NCBI GenBank assembly: GCA_029216955.1
Contig: JANAVB010029819.1
Coordinates: 37,119,331 to 37,183,330, forward strand
Length of the DNA: 64,000 nucleotides
From: Iris pallida
Taxonomy: Eukaryota > Streptophyta > Magnoliopsida > Asparagales > Iridaceae
Direction: 5' to 3'
This document shows positions 1 to 11,790 of the stretch, piece by piece. Made by a program: the position numbers and the translations under genes. A model generated the notes under the pieces. It had not been told where the DNA came from. It ran no database searches and saw nothing but the letters and a program-made list of their open reading frames with translations. Position 1 is the first letter of the stretch. The number at the start of each line of letters is the position of its first letter.

Positions 1-805
1 CGTTTCCAAAAAAAAGGCACGTGAAAATGAGGTCCGAGTTGACGGCAATCGCCTCGGGAAGTCGGGGAATCACCAGGATCAAACTCCAAAAGGAGGAGGC
101 TATAATTAATTAGGGTTTGTGAATATACAATACATATATATATATGAGAGAGAGAGAGAGGCGGTTACTGTAACAGCGCCGACAGGTGGCCCCCCGCCCC
201 CCCCCCCCGGTTGGATTATTGGGTAATTATTTATTTAATTCAGAAAATCATTTAAAAATTATTTTAAGTCCAAATAAATCAAAATAAATTGCAAAAAAAT
301 CCAGAAAAATTCTAAAAAATTCTAGAAAATATTTCTAAGTGTCTAGAATCTAAATAAAATATTTTTAACACAAAATATCATCATATGACCTCACAGTAAA
401 TTTCTAAAGCCTATAAAATATTATTTCTATAGGTTTTAATTATATAAAAATTTCCAAAAATTCTAAAAATTCCAGAAAAATTCTAAAATATTCTAGAAAA
501 TATTTTTAGTCATTTAGTGCCCAAATAAAAATATTTAGTACCCAAATACCCCCGTATGACCTTATAGTAAATCCTGAAAGTCCTAAAAATAATAAAACCT
601 TAAATATTAAATACCTACAAATATCTAAAAATTGTAGAAAAATATAAAATAGCTAAATAATACATATATAAGCTATCTAGAGGTCATATGACCTTAATAT
701 GGTTATAGCCCACCTACAAGATTTGGCATGACTCACAATGGCCATAAAATTAATCATAAACAAATAAAATTAAAAAATTTAAAAAAATTGGGAAGTGGGC
801 TTACA
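1..805 (-). mobile_element. Partial LTR of the E1 family inserted in H1 pol
   Basis: Read on the minus strand this begins TGTAAGCCCACTTCCC at 805 and follows the E1 LTR at 25373-26210, including the AT-rich stretch, a GA run and the segment near 26151. The right edge is sharp: TTACA ends at 805 and gypsy coding sequence starts at 806. The left end is outside the window, so whether this is a solo LTR or a full element is unknown. A run of 14 C lies near 195-208 where the E1 copy has a short run of G. There is no gene here; a minus-strand reading frame overlapping the region is LTR sequence. Confidence 0.85.
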
Positions 806-1450
806 GATTTTGCCAGGATAGCAGAGCCGATGACCAAGCTTACGCGGAAGGACGAGGAGTTCATCTGGAGCAACGCCTGCCAGTCAGTATTTGAAGAATT
901 GAAGAGAAGACTCACTACAACGCCAGTTTTAGCTTTGCCATCAGGATCTGGAAGATTCGTCATCTACATCGATGCATCAGGGAAAGGCTTGGGATGTGTG
1001 CTTGAGCAAAACAAAAAGGTCATTGCTTATTCTTCTAGATAGTTGAGACATCATGAGAAGAATTACCCTACACATGACTTGGAGCTTGCAGCAGTCATTT
1101 TTGCCTTGAAACTGTGGAAGCACTACTTGTATGGAGAGAGAGTGGACATCTTCACGGACCACAAAAGCCTGAAGTATGTTTTCACTCAGAAGGAGCTGAA
1201 TATGAGACATCACAAATGGCTGGAACTCATGAAGGATTTTAACATTAATCTGCAGTACCACCCTGGGAAGGCGAATATGGTAGCAGATGCTCTCAGTCGA
1301 TATCCTGTTGCTATGTTTGTCACTATGGATCGACATCTTTTGGAGGATCTTGAGAGTCTGGGGATCAAGATAGTTCTTCCACGAGTCGGAGGACAGATGA
1401 TGCACATACAGATACAGTCAGGACTGATAGAGAAGATCAAGGAGGCCTAG
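806..1450 (+). pseudogene. RT end and RNase H domain of H1 pol (decayed)
   Basis: Encodes the C-terminal part of a Ty3/gypsy reverse transcriptase/RNase H, which copies element RNA into DNA and removes the template. The end of RT reads as AEPMTKLTRKDEEFIW, followed by RNase H. All four acidic positions of the usual D-E-D-D set are visible: IDAS (Asp codon 971), DLELA (Glu 1082), FTDHKSL (Asp 1157) and ADALSR (Asp 1286). The frame is broken by TAG at 1040-1042 and TAG at 1448-1450, each where the family normally has glutamine. The upstream RT is cut off by the LTR at 1-805. Non-functional. Confidence 0.9.
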
Positions 1451-1970
1451 TTTATAGATGAGGGACTCCGATGTCTCAGAGGCCAGGCAGAGACAGGATT
1501 GCTCGATGACTTCACCATTGTAGATGATGGATCCCTGAGGCACGGGACTCAGTTGCGTGTGCCCAAGGATTTGCAGGAGGAGGTGATGCAGGAGGCCCAC
1601 CAGTCGCAGTATTCTATTCATCCTGGATCTATCAAGATGTATAAGGATCTGCGGGAGTATGTTTGGTGGTATGGGATAAAACGAGAGGTTGCCAAATTTG
1701 TTTCTAGATGCCTTGTGTGCCAGTAAGTCAAGGCGGAGCGCCAGGGACCAGCAGGATTACTCCAGCCTTTACCTATTCCGGAATGGAAGTAGGAGCACAT
1801 CACTATGGACTTCGTCTCTGGTTTACTATGTACGCCCGGTGGCAAGGATGCTATTTGGGTTATCGTGGACAGATTGACGAAGTTTGCTCATTTCATTCCT
1901 TTCAAGGTAGGGCTGTCGACCGAGGAGCTTGCAGATCTTTACATGCGACAGATTGTGCGGATTCACGGGG
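1451..1970 (+). pseudogene. Integrase N-terminal zinc domain and first part of catalytic core of H1
   Basis: Continues the RNase H frame. A zinc-binding HHCC-like region is seen (EAHQSQYSIHPGSIKMY then SRCLVCQ, ending about 1723), followed by the catalytic core with HITMDFVSGL, whose first catalytic Asp codon is 1808-1810. The family role is to insert the cDNA into the host chromosome. A TAA at 1724-1726 interrupts the frame just after the second Cys. The core stops at 1970, where E2 is inserted after the codons for IHG; the rest resumes at 13379. Confidence 0.9.
1966..1970. repeat. Target site duplication of E2 (left copy)
   Basis: CGGGG here and CGAGG at 13374-13378 flank E2. Without E2 and one copy, the H1 integrase frame reads across the junction. 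Confidence 0.85.
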
Positions 1971-3184
1971 TATCACGACCCGCACCCAAGGTAGGGGCAT
2001 AAGTGCGTAACCACGCCCAGCCTACACCATAAAAACGGCATAGAATGCTATAGGTCTATTAGCCAACAAACAGTATATAATAACCTGTCATCTCCGCACG
2101 GAGGAATATAGTATGAAATACTGATAAACTCAATCACAATCTAGAAGGAAGAATCATGGCACGAAAACTAGATAGATAAAAACCACAAGTGCAATATCCA
2201 GCTCAACAACGAGAGAAAGAGAGAGAGTCACAAAGTAATATGGTTATACAATCCCAAATATAATATAATAACATAAGTAGCAAGCTGGAGACAAGGTCCA
2301 GTCCAAAATGTCTATTCTAACTAAACTAAGCTAGAGGCTCGTTGGGCGGAGCGAAGCCCTGCTGAACCAAGGTCTCCAAGTCTAAGCCTACTACGTCAAC
2401 CGGACCGTAGTAGGTACAGCAATCCTCCTCACCGTCATCTGTAATATTTTGTCAATATATCCAGTCAGGATAGAACGAGTACAAAATCTTAAACAACAGT
2501 TCTAGTTATACAATATTGAAAATATAGCAGTAGATAGAGAGAATATACTAGGTAAAGTAGAGCGTACATGCATCCTGATAGGGTATATCCAAAACTGTAA
2601 TAAGATAAGACAAGAGAACAGTGTATAACATGTACGAAAATCTGGAACTGCTATCTATGTGAGTTTAGCACTAGTTTCAACATGTGATCGGCTTAGAACT
2701 TGATACAATGTTTGGCCTGGCTAATCATACGTGAGTGTATGATTAACACTATACAATGATGCTACAATATAATACTGTGGGGTACTGATCACATATCTAC
2801 GCTAATATCTCCATTCCTGACTAATATAGTGGATCCAGTCATGATACGTCATGACACGTGATTCTCTGAGAAGGTAGCTAGCCTTCGCAGGAATCCTGTC
2901 TATACAATGGACAAGGAACTAGGAAGACTTGCATAAGACATACCATATATAAGAGGAATAACATCTTATGACGGGATCCAAACAAATACCAATCCGTGTG
3001 AACAATGTGTCAAGAGAACAAGGATATCTACACTAAATACTAGAAACAAAGACGATATCATAAACAAAATTATTATCAGAGAATGTACTCGCATGTGACG
3101 TAATGGATAAGTCGACTGAGTCCAAGAACAGTGCCTCGAGGGCCTATAGATGGAATACTGTATCAATATAATAGTTTGGAAGTG

Positions 3185-3565
3185 AAATTAAGTCATACTG
3201 AGTCAAAATAGGTAAAGACACGTCAAACTAAGTCAATCTAGGTCAAACAAGGTCAAACTAGATTGTACAGGGTCAATCTAAGTCATATTAGTCCTAACAA
3301 AGTTAAACTAGGTTAATGCAAGTCAAACAGAATTAAACTAGGTCGATTTAAGTCAAAGGTTGACTTACAGTTGACTTTTGGTCAACTGGTCAACTCTGGT
3401 CAACCCCAGGTCAACTCTAGGTCAAACTTGACTAACGTTGACTAATAGTTGACTTTGGGTCAACTGGTCAAGTTTGGTCAAGTTCTAGTCAATTTTAGAC
3501 TTCGGTTGACTTTCGGTTGACTTTTGGTCAAAATAGTCAACCGTGGTCAACTAAGGTCAAAACTA
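3185..3565. repeat. GTCAA/TTGAC (W-box core) cluster in E2 3' LTR
   Basis: I count about 28 copies of GTCAA or its complement TTGAC in about 370 bp, mostly as GGTCAA or AGTCAA, spaced irregularly by 8-20 bp and on both strands. TTGAC is the core of the W-box bound by plant WRKY transcription factors. The same cluster is in the other LTR (9850-10235). That it acts as a regulatory site is inference. Confidence 0.75.
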
Positions 3566-4479
3566 GTCCAAGTCCACTATTTCTAACCGTTACCAACCAT
3601 ATAATCCTAATTTTAGCTATATCTTAAAGTACTAAACCCATACGTTGTGAAATGGGTATTATCCCTACTTATCCCGTTTACCCTTTCTACCCTAATATTA
3701 AGGCCAAGTAGCTTTTCCTTAGGAGTTCCACTCCCGGCTTCCTAGTATAGTAGGATACTAACCTACACTAACATTACATACCAAGTTTTCTAGGTAGAGT
3801 GGATATCCAGTCCATCTTACGGTCCATGTTGTTGATTTACCCATTATCTTGGTAAAAATCCCACTTTAGCTTCTAACTCCCACTCTAGGCTTTTCCACTT
3901 CATCCTAAGCTTTCCTCCACTCTCTATTATGGTATTTAAATCCTCTCCTAGAATCTCGATACCGTATCACGGTATCTTGATATCTAAAAGTCAAAAAGGG
4001 TAAAAATCTCATTATCTTGAGTATCGAAAATACTCAATGGTATCTTGAGATACCCTTCTCCTAATCTCCAACGAAACTCTGAATTTAACTTAGGAGCCTA
4101 CCCGCAAACTCTATTTCACATATCTAAGTTCTATCTCAAATTTGGACGCGTTTCTCGGAACTCAAAATCACCCTTCCACTCACTGTTTATCTCCTACTTC
4201 TCTCTTTAGCTAAACTCTAACCCTCTAATTCTAACTCTCTAATCTCATTCCACAAACCCACTCATAGGCAATTTTAGGGTGGTATATATGGTTATATATA
4301 GGAGTATACATGTGGGTATATATTGGTATATATTGGTGTATATAGGAGGAAAGGGGGTTTAAGGGGGGGGGGTTTGGGCTGCTATTGCTGCCACTTTGCT
4401 GCTGCTACTGCTGCCATTTGCTGCTGCTATAGCTGCTGCTATTGCTACAGTTTGGTGGGGGAGGGGGGGACAGCAGCCC

Positions 4480-4670
4480 CTAATCCCCCTTGCTGCTGCT
4501 ATGGCTCTTCACTCTCTCCCTCTCTAACTCCCTCTCTAGCTCCCTCTCTAATTCCCTTAACTCTCTCTCTAAATCCTTCCTCTATCTCACTCTCTCTCTC
4601 TCTCTCCTCCCTCTCTCTCTCTCTCTCTCTCTCTCATCTCTCTCATCTCTCTCTCTCCTCTCTCTCTCTC

Positions 4671-4727
<57 letters not shown>

Positions 4728-5014
4728 CCCTCTCCTATATATATATATATATATATATATATCACACTCACACACACACTCATATCTACATATATAGACA
4801 CACACACACACACATTCATGGATACATACATACATACATATATAGACACACACACACACATATCTATATATATATACATAGACACACACACATATGGATA
4901 TCTATATATACGGACACACACACACTCACACACATGGATACATACATACATATATAGACACACACATATGGATTATGGACACACACACACACACACCACA
5001 CACACACACACACA

Positions 5015-5057
<43 letters not shown>

Positions 5058-5058
5058 C

Positions 5059-5097
<39 letters not shown>

Positions 5098-5130
5098 GGA
5101 CACACACACATATACACACACACATACTCA
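4480..5130. repeat. CT, TA and CA microsatellites in E2 3' LTR
   Basis: (CT)n-rich 4505-4672, (TA)n 4674-4722 and 4736-4762, then CA-rich repeats with embedded TATA tracts to 5130. They lie just downstream of a GCT/GCC-rich patch at 4378-4460. Confidence 0.95.
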
Positions 5131-6731
5131 TAAACGACCCAAAACCTTATCCGAATACCCAAAATTTTGAAATTTTACCCTCTAGGGCCTAGACACGTGC
5201 CCCACACAAGAAATCTAACTCGCGCACGTGAGCGAAAACGAGAAATGAGGCCCGAATGGCCAAATGGCCATTCTGGCGACTCCGGGTGTCCGATTCGCGA
5301 TACCGCGTGATACGGACACCAAACCTATTCGAATTCGACCCAAACTCTACCCACGAGTTCTAAATAATGATTAGAACCTATTCTAAGTACTAACTTGCCA
5401 ATTCTAGTGTCGGTGCAAAAAGTCACCCGTGTGTTGGAACCTGAAAACTCCGAAAAAGCCTATTTTTATGATTTCTCGCAAAACGATCCCACGTATCCAA
5501 ATATGGACACGTACCTAGCCTCATTTCACCTAAACTAACCTAATTAGGTCTAATTAGGCTAGGGGTAACACCCAAACATGTCAATTTAGAATTTTCTCCA
5601 AAATTGGTACTAAACCTAGCCCGAAAGTCCCGAATTGAGTCCAATGGGTTCCAAACCTCTTCTAATGGGTTGTCCTACGCCTCGGGCATCCTCTAATATG
5701 CAAATAATAATAATTTGGAGTAATTACAAGAGTTAGAGTTAGGGTTTACCTCTTGGGAGTTGGAATCCCAAGAAAAGCCCCAAAATTGGTTCTTTGGGGT
5801 CAATAGCCAATTCTATGCTTCCAACCCCCATGCTAGGTTCTACCTAGATAAAAATCACAAATAAAAGATAAACAAGGGTTAGCCCCAAGATTAGAGAGGG
5901 ATCTAGAGGATGGAAGAGAATTAGAAGATATTTGACTTACTTTGGAGCTTGAAATCAAAAGATTTTGGCTTGGTTTGGAAAGAAACTTTCAAAGGAGAAG
6001 AAGAACAAGATGTGAAGAAAATGGAGTGGAGAGAGGTCTCCTTGCTGCCGGACAGATTTGGCGAGTTTGGGGGCATTTGGAAAATGTCCAAAATGCCCTC
6101 CAAGTCCCCTTTGAGTCAATTTGTCTTATGTGGAAGTTTGGGGCTAAAAGGGTCAAGTTTAAATGACCAAATGGACCAATTAAGTCATGTGGGATTAGTC
6201 TAAATGCACTATACTAATTAGTGGGATTTATAGGCCATGTCTAGCTAAACTCTGGGTTCCAACTAGAGTCTATGCTACCCGGGTCACTAACACAAGTCGA
6301 AATGAGCCAAAACTCAAACCCGATCAAACTAAACCGAAAATAAAATATTAATATAAAAATTCTCAAAATACTAAAATATGAAAAATGACCAAAATTATAA
6401 TACATCAATTTAAATATTATTAAATAAATTAAATTCACCAATTAATCAAAATCCTAATAATTCAAAAGTCAAAAACTGACCAAAATACCCTTAGCCTAAA
6501 AAGTGGTAATTAGCTAATCTAATCACATGGGTTAGGCCTCCATGGTCATGGTTAGTCTCTAGGTAGCTATAAGATTACACTAGCCAAAGAACAAAATCAC
6601 AAAACACTAATTAAATTAAATTAAAATAATCAAAATCACCAATAAATCAATAACATGATTTAAATCTATTATTAAATAATAATTTTACAAAAGTTCAAAA
6701 TTACCCTCATTTTTGAAAACAGGCAGTTACA

Positions 6732-6770
6732 ATCCTATCCCCTTGGAAAAATTTTGTCCTCGAAATTCAA
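6732..6770 (-). other. Polypurine tract of E2
   Basis: On the minus strand a conserved block, AATTTCGAGGACAAAATTTT, is followed by CCAAGGGGATAGGA directly before the 3' LTR at 6731. This is the plus-strand primer site for reverse transcription. The same block precedes the 3' LTRs of H1, E1 and E3. Confidence 0.8.
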
Positions 6771-7084
6771 ATTGGTTGAACTTTTCTCTAGGTCAAGCGC
6801 CCAACAAACAAAGTCTACTAAATTCTATCCAAAGTTATACAACATGCAATTCTAGGAAACATGAACAAACATGCATAGTTTTAGTCTCTACAGTATCATA
6901 TTATTGCAGTCTTTATTGTGGTGTTCTATTTATCTAGCATGATCATCACATATGCAAACTAAAGGTACTAAGAAAGCAATCAACAATCAATGGATGGAAA
7001 GAAACAGGTAAAAAGAAAGAGCAAGACCCTACCTCCTAGTCCAATACCTGCAGGATCCTCAACTGTCATCGCAAAAGCCCTGCC

Positions 7085-8284
7085 CTAGCGGGATATATCC
7101 CGCTGCTGGTGGGGGGCGTGATGCAGTGCCATAGGTGGTCTACCATGTGCTCCTTGAGCTGCACGACGATGGTTCAAAGGACAATCCTTCGCCTGATGTC
7201 CTTCGGTGCCACAGTATAGGCACACACCCAAACGTCTCCTGCAAACCTCCCAGAGATGTCCGGACCTCTTGCAGTAGTGGCAAGTAGGTGCCTGCTGCGT
7301 CGGTCCCTGCTGCTGCTGCCGGGGCATCTGCTGAACTGGTGCCCTAATAGGAGCAGGAATCTGCTACGGGCGTTGCGGAAATGAATGATGCTGGAGTTGA
7401 GGATGCTTAGCAGCCCCCGCGCTGCTAGTAGTCCCCGAAAACAGATCACGGTCCCTCTTAGGCTTCAGGCCCCACTCCCGCTCTACCTTGCGGGCCTCCG
7501 CATAGATCTGGGTATAAGTCTCATAAAAGAAGGGAATGAGGATCTTGATATCCCAGATCAGCCCCTCTCTGAAACGGCTTTCCTTGATCTCTGGGTCACG
7601 AACCATGTACTCTGCAGATAAACTTCCCTGCTGCAGATCCTGGAACTGCCTCACCAGGTTGATCTTGTCTGTAGGGGAAAAGAACTTCTCCTTGAAGAGA
7701 AGCTTGAACTCGGCCCAAGTATGGCCCTCCCCAGCAAGGGCTGGCTCGTTCCTGAACCAGGTGCGTACAATGTCTAACAACTGTAATCCTACCGTCTCGA
7801 CCTTCAGGTCGTCTGCGAGGCGGGAGGCCCTCATCTGCCGCTCGATATCCATGAGCCAATCATCGGCATAGACCACACCCTCGGTCCCGCTAAAGTCACG
7901 GGGCCTCAAATTCTTGAAGTCCTGGATATCTTCGTACCTCGGACGCGTCCCATGATGTGGAGCCATCTGCTCTACGGCTGCAAGGGCCAACTGATAGACA
8001 TCCTCCATGCCTTGACGTATCACATCTGTCTGCCTCTGCTGAGCGTCAGCCTGGGCTCTCTGAGTCTCCAGCATCTGCTGAAGGAAAGAAAGCATCTGTC
8101 CCACGTCTGTAGGCAGAGGAGGTGGAGGTGGAAGTACGTCTGCAACTGGCGGAGGAATTCGCTGTGCAGGAGGAGGAAGAGTGCCCATATCAACTACTGG
8201 TACTACGACCGGAATAGCCGTAGCAATCCCGGGGTCAGCCCTCAAAACTGGTGGTGGAGCGCCCCCAAGAGCCGCTGCCGACAC
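7085..8284 (-). pseudogene. E2 gag, capsid-nucleocapsid protein, one or two nonsense codons
   Basis: Gag forms the virus-like particle that packages element RNA. From the ATG at 8284 it has a proline-rich N-terminus (PPPVADVLPPPPPLP), a short Gln-rich helix, then a Retrotrans_gag-type region (RPRDFSGTEGVVYADDWL ... EGHTWAEFKLLFKEKFFSP). It ends with two CCHC knuckles, CHYCKRSGHLWEVC and CLYCGTEGHQAKDC. A TAG at 7364-7366 splits it between the capsid part and the knuckles; a second TAG at 7085-7087 precedes GRAFAMT, which in this family leads into protease. Soon after, the similarity ends, so protease and pol are deleted. About 400 codons remain in one frame, a mild degree of decay. The region around AEYMVRDPEIKE seems shortened against relatives. 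Confidence 0.85.
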
Positions 8285-8613
8285 CCGACTGCGACAGGAG
8301 TGTCTGGATCAGGTCCGCAAGTCATAGCAGACCTCTCCACGTCCGCGGACTCAGGATACTGGGACCTGGTCTGCACCATCCTGAAGGTAGAATATGGAAA
8401 AGAAATCAATATGGCACATGAAATTATATCAAAGAGGACAGTTAGAATACAAAAATCAAAATCAAAAAGGACAGTTAAAAGATCAGCAAGTGGAAGTTTT
8501 CCTATTTTGTGATTAAGTAACTTAACCTATAGCCTATCCTAGATACGTACCGCAGGCTCGTAATAGCACTCTAAGTCGAGCGCCACTACGATATCGCACT
8601 AATTACGACTCTC

Positions 8614-8639
8614 GACCTGCATGGCCATCACTAAAAACG
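8614..8639 (-). other. Conserved block inside the E2 5' LTR, candidate primer site
   Basis: On the minus strand the LTR ends GTGACA at 8640 and is followed by CGTTTTTAGTGATGGCC and ATGCAGGTC. Nearly the same block follows the 5' LTRs of E1 and E3. It is in the place of a primer binding site, but TGG is about 12 bp from the LTR and I do not recognise the matching tRNA; it is not the usual initiator-Met site. Confidence 0.6.
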
Positions 8640-9849
8640 TGTCACGACCCGCACCCTAGGTAGGGGCACAAGTGCATAACCACGCCCAGCCTACACCGTA
8701 AAAACGGTGTAGAATACTATAGGTCTACTAGCCAACAAACATTATATAATAACCTGTCATCTATGCACAGAGGATATAGTATGAAATACTGATAAACTCA
8801 ATCACAATCTAGAAGGAAGAATCATGGCACGAAAACTAGATAGATAAAAACCACAAGTGCAATATCCAGCTCAACAACGAGAGAAAGAGAGAGAGTCACA
8901 AAGTAATATGGTTATACAATCCCAAATATAATATAATAACATAAGTAGCAAGCTGGAGACAAGGTCCAGTCCAAAATGTCTATTCTAACTAAACTAAGCT
9001 AGAGGCTCGTTGGGCGGAGCGAAGCCCTGCTGAACCAAGGTCTCCAAGTCTAAGCCCACTATGTCAACCGGACCGTAGTAGGTACAGCAATCCTCCTCAC
9101 CGTCATCTGTAATATTTGTCAACATATCCAGTCAGGATAGAACGAGTACAAAATCTTAAACAACAGTTCTAATTATACAATATTAAAAATATAGCAGTAG
9201 ATAGAGAGAATATACTAGGTAAAGTAGAGCGTACATGCATCCTGATAGGGTATATCCAAAACTGTAATAAGATAAGACAAGAGAACAGTGTATAACATGT
9301 ACGAAAATTTGGAACTGCTATCTATGTGAGTTTAGCACTAGTTTCAACATGTGATCGGCTTAGAACTTGATACAATATTTGGCCTGGCTAATCATACGTG
9401 AGTGTATGATTAACACTATACAATGATGACAATATAATACTGTGGGGTACTGATCACATATCTACACTAATATCTCCATTCCTGACTAATATAGTAGATC
9501 CAGTCATGACACGTCATGACACGTGATTATCTGAGAAGGTAGCTAGCCTTCGCAGAAATCCTGTCTATACAATGGACAAGGAACTAGGAAGACTTGCATA
9601 AGACATACCATATATAAGAGGAATAACATCTTATGACGGGATCCAAACAATACCAATCCGTGTGAACAATGTGTCAAGAGAACAAGGATATCTACACTAA
9701 ATACTAGAAACAAAGACGATATCATAAAACAAAATTATTATCAGAGAATGTACTCGCATGTGACGTGATGGATAAGTCGACTGAGTCCAAGAACAGTGCC
9801 TCGAGGGCCTATAGATGGAATATTGTATCAATATAATGGTTTGGAAGTG

Positions 9850-10235
9850 AAATTAAGTCATACTGAGTCAAAATAGGTAAAGACACGTCAAACTAAGTCA
9901 ATCTAGGTCAAATAAGGTTAAACTAGATTGTACAGGGTCAATCTAAGTCATATTAGTCCTAACAAAGTTAAACTAGGTCAATGCAAGTCAAACAGAATTA
10001 AACTAGGTCGATTTAAGTCAAAGATTGACTTACAGTTGACTTTTGGTCAACTGGTCAACTCTGGTCAACCCCAGGTCAACTCTAGGTCAAACTTGACTAA
10101 CGTTGACTAATAGTTGACTTTGGGTCAACTGGTCAAGTTTGGTCAAGTTCTAGTCAATTTTAGACTTCGCTTGACTTTCGGTTGACTTTTGGTCAAAATA
10201 GTCAACCGTGGTCAACTAAGGTCAAAACTAGTCCA
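9850..10235. repeat. GTCAA/TTGAC cluster in E2 5' LTR
   Basis: This is the partner of 3185-3565, with nearly the same order and spacing of motifs; a few have changed (for example one GGTCAAAC is now GGTTAAAC). Confidence 0.75.
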
Positions 10236-11264
10236 AGTCCACTATTTCTAACCGTTACCAACCATATAATCCTAATTTTAGCTATATCTTAAAGTACTAA
10301 ACCCATACGTTGTGAAATGGGTATTATCCCTACTTATCCCGTTTACCCTTTCTACCCTAATATTAAGGCCAAGTAGCTTTTCCTTAGGAGTTCCACCCGG
10401 CTTCCTAGTATAGTAGGATACTAACCTACACTAACATTACATACCAAGTTTTCTAGGTAGAGTGGACATCCAGTCCATCTTACGGTCCATGTTGTTGATT
10501 TACCCATTATCTTGGTAAAAATCCCACTTTAGCTTCTAACTCCCACTCTAGGCTTTTCCACTTCATCCTAAGCTTTCCTCCACTCTCTATTATGGTATTT
10601 AAACCCTCTCCTAGAATCTCGATACCGTATCACGGTATCTTGATATCTAAAAGTCAAAAAGGGTAAAAATCTCATTATCTTGAGTATCAAAAATACTCAA
10701 TGATATCTTGAGATACCCTTCTCATAATCTCCAACGAAACTCCAATTTTAACTTAGGAGCCTACCCGCAAACTCTATTTCATATATCTAAGTTCCTTCTC
10801 AAATTTGGACGCGTTTCGACACTCGGAACTCAAAATCACCCTTCCACTCACCCTTCACTATCTCCTACTTCTCTCTTTAGCTAAACTCTAACCCTCTAAT
10901 TCTAACTCTCTAATCTCATTCCACAAACCCACTCATAGGATATTTTAGGGGGGGTATATATGGTTATATATAGGAGTATACATGTGGGTATATATTGGTA
11001 TATATTGGTGTATATATAGGGGAAAATGGGGGTTTAAGGGGTTTTTTTTGGGCTGCTATTGCTGCCACTTTGCTGCTGCTACTGCTGCCATTTGCTGCTG
11101 CTATAGCTGCTGCTATTGCTGCTGTTTGAGGGGGGGGGGACAGTAGCCCCTAATCCACCCTGCTGCTGCTATGGCTCTTCACTCTCTCCCTCTCTAACTC
11201 CCTCTCTAGCTCCCTCTCTAATTCCCTTAACTCTCTCTCTAAATCCTTCTTCTATCACTCTCTC

Positions 11265-11332
11265 TCCTCTCTCTCTATATATATATATATTATATATATA
11301 TAAAATATATCCCTCTCCTATATATATATATA

Positions 11333-11397
<65 letters not shown>

Positions 11398-11399
11398 AG

Positions 11400-11466
<67 letters not shown>

Positions 11467-11739
11467 ATATATATCACACTCACACACACACTCATATCTA
11501 CATATAGACACACACATTCATGGATACATACATACATACATATATAGACACACACACATACATATCTATATAATATACATAGACACACACATATGGATAT
11601 CTATATATATGAACACACACACACTCACACACATGGATTCATACATACATATATAGACACACACACATATGGATACATGGATATATGGACACACACCACA
11701 CACACAACACACACACACACACATATATATATATTATAT

Positions 11740-11774
<35 letters not shown>

Positions 11775-11790
11775 GGACACACACACTCCT
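11265..11790. repeat. TA/CA microsatellites with an inverted repeat in E2 5' LTR
   Basis: Long TA tracts flank two opposed copies of a CCCTCTCCTATATA motif (11311-11325 and, inverted, 11394-11408), so the segment 11305-11415 is a near palindrome. The partner LTR has one copy only (about 4728-4741). Confidence 0.85.

Larger units (their letters stand above)
1971..6731 (-). repeat. E2 3' LTR (4761 bp)
   Basis: Pairs almost colinearly with 8640-13373; differences are scattered substitutions, small indels and changed microsatellite lengths. In element orientation it starts TGTAACTGCC at 6731 and ends at 1971. It holds CT-, CA- and TA-rich simple repeats at 4480-5130 and a dense GTCAA/TTGAC cluster at 3185-3565. 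The many reading frames over 4323-5192 are microsatellite translations, not genes. Confidence 0.9.

Noticed and set aside
4323..5192. Open frames of up to 289 codons on both strands, rich in Thr-His and Tyr-Ile
   Set aside because: They are translations of CA, TA and CT microsatellites in the E2 LTR; the partner LTR does not keep them.
11116..11588. Open frames over TA repeats in the E2 5' LTR
   Set aside because: Same reason: simple-sequence translation, not conserved with the other LTR.
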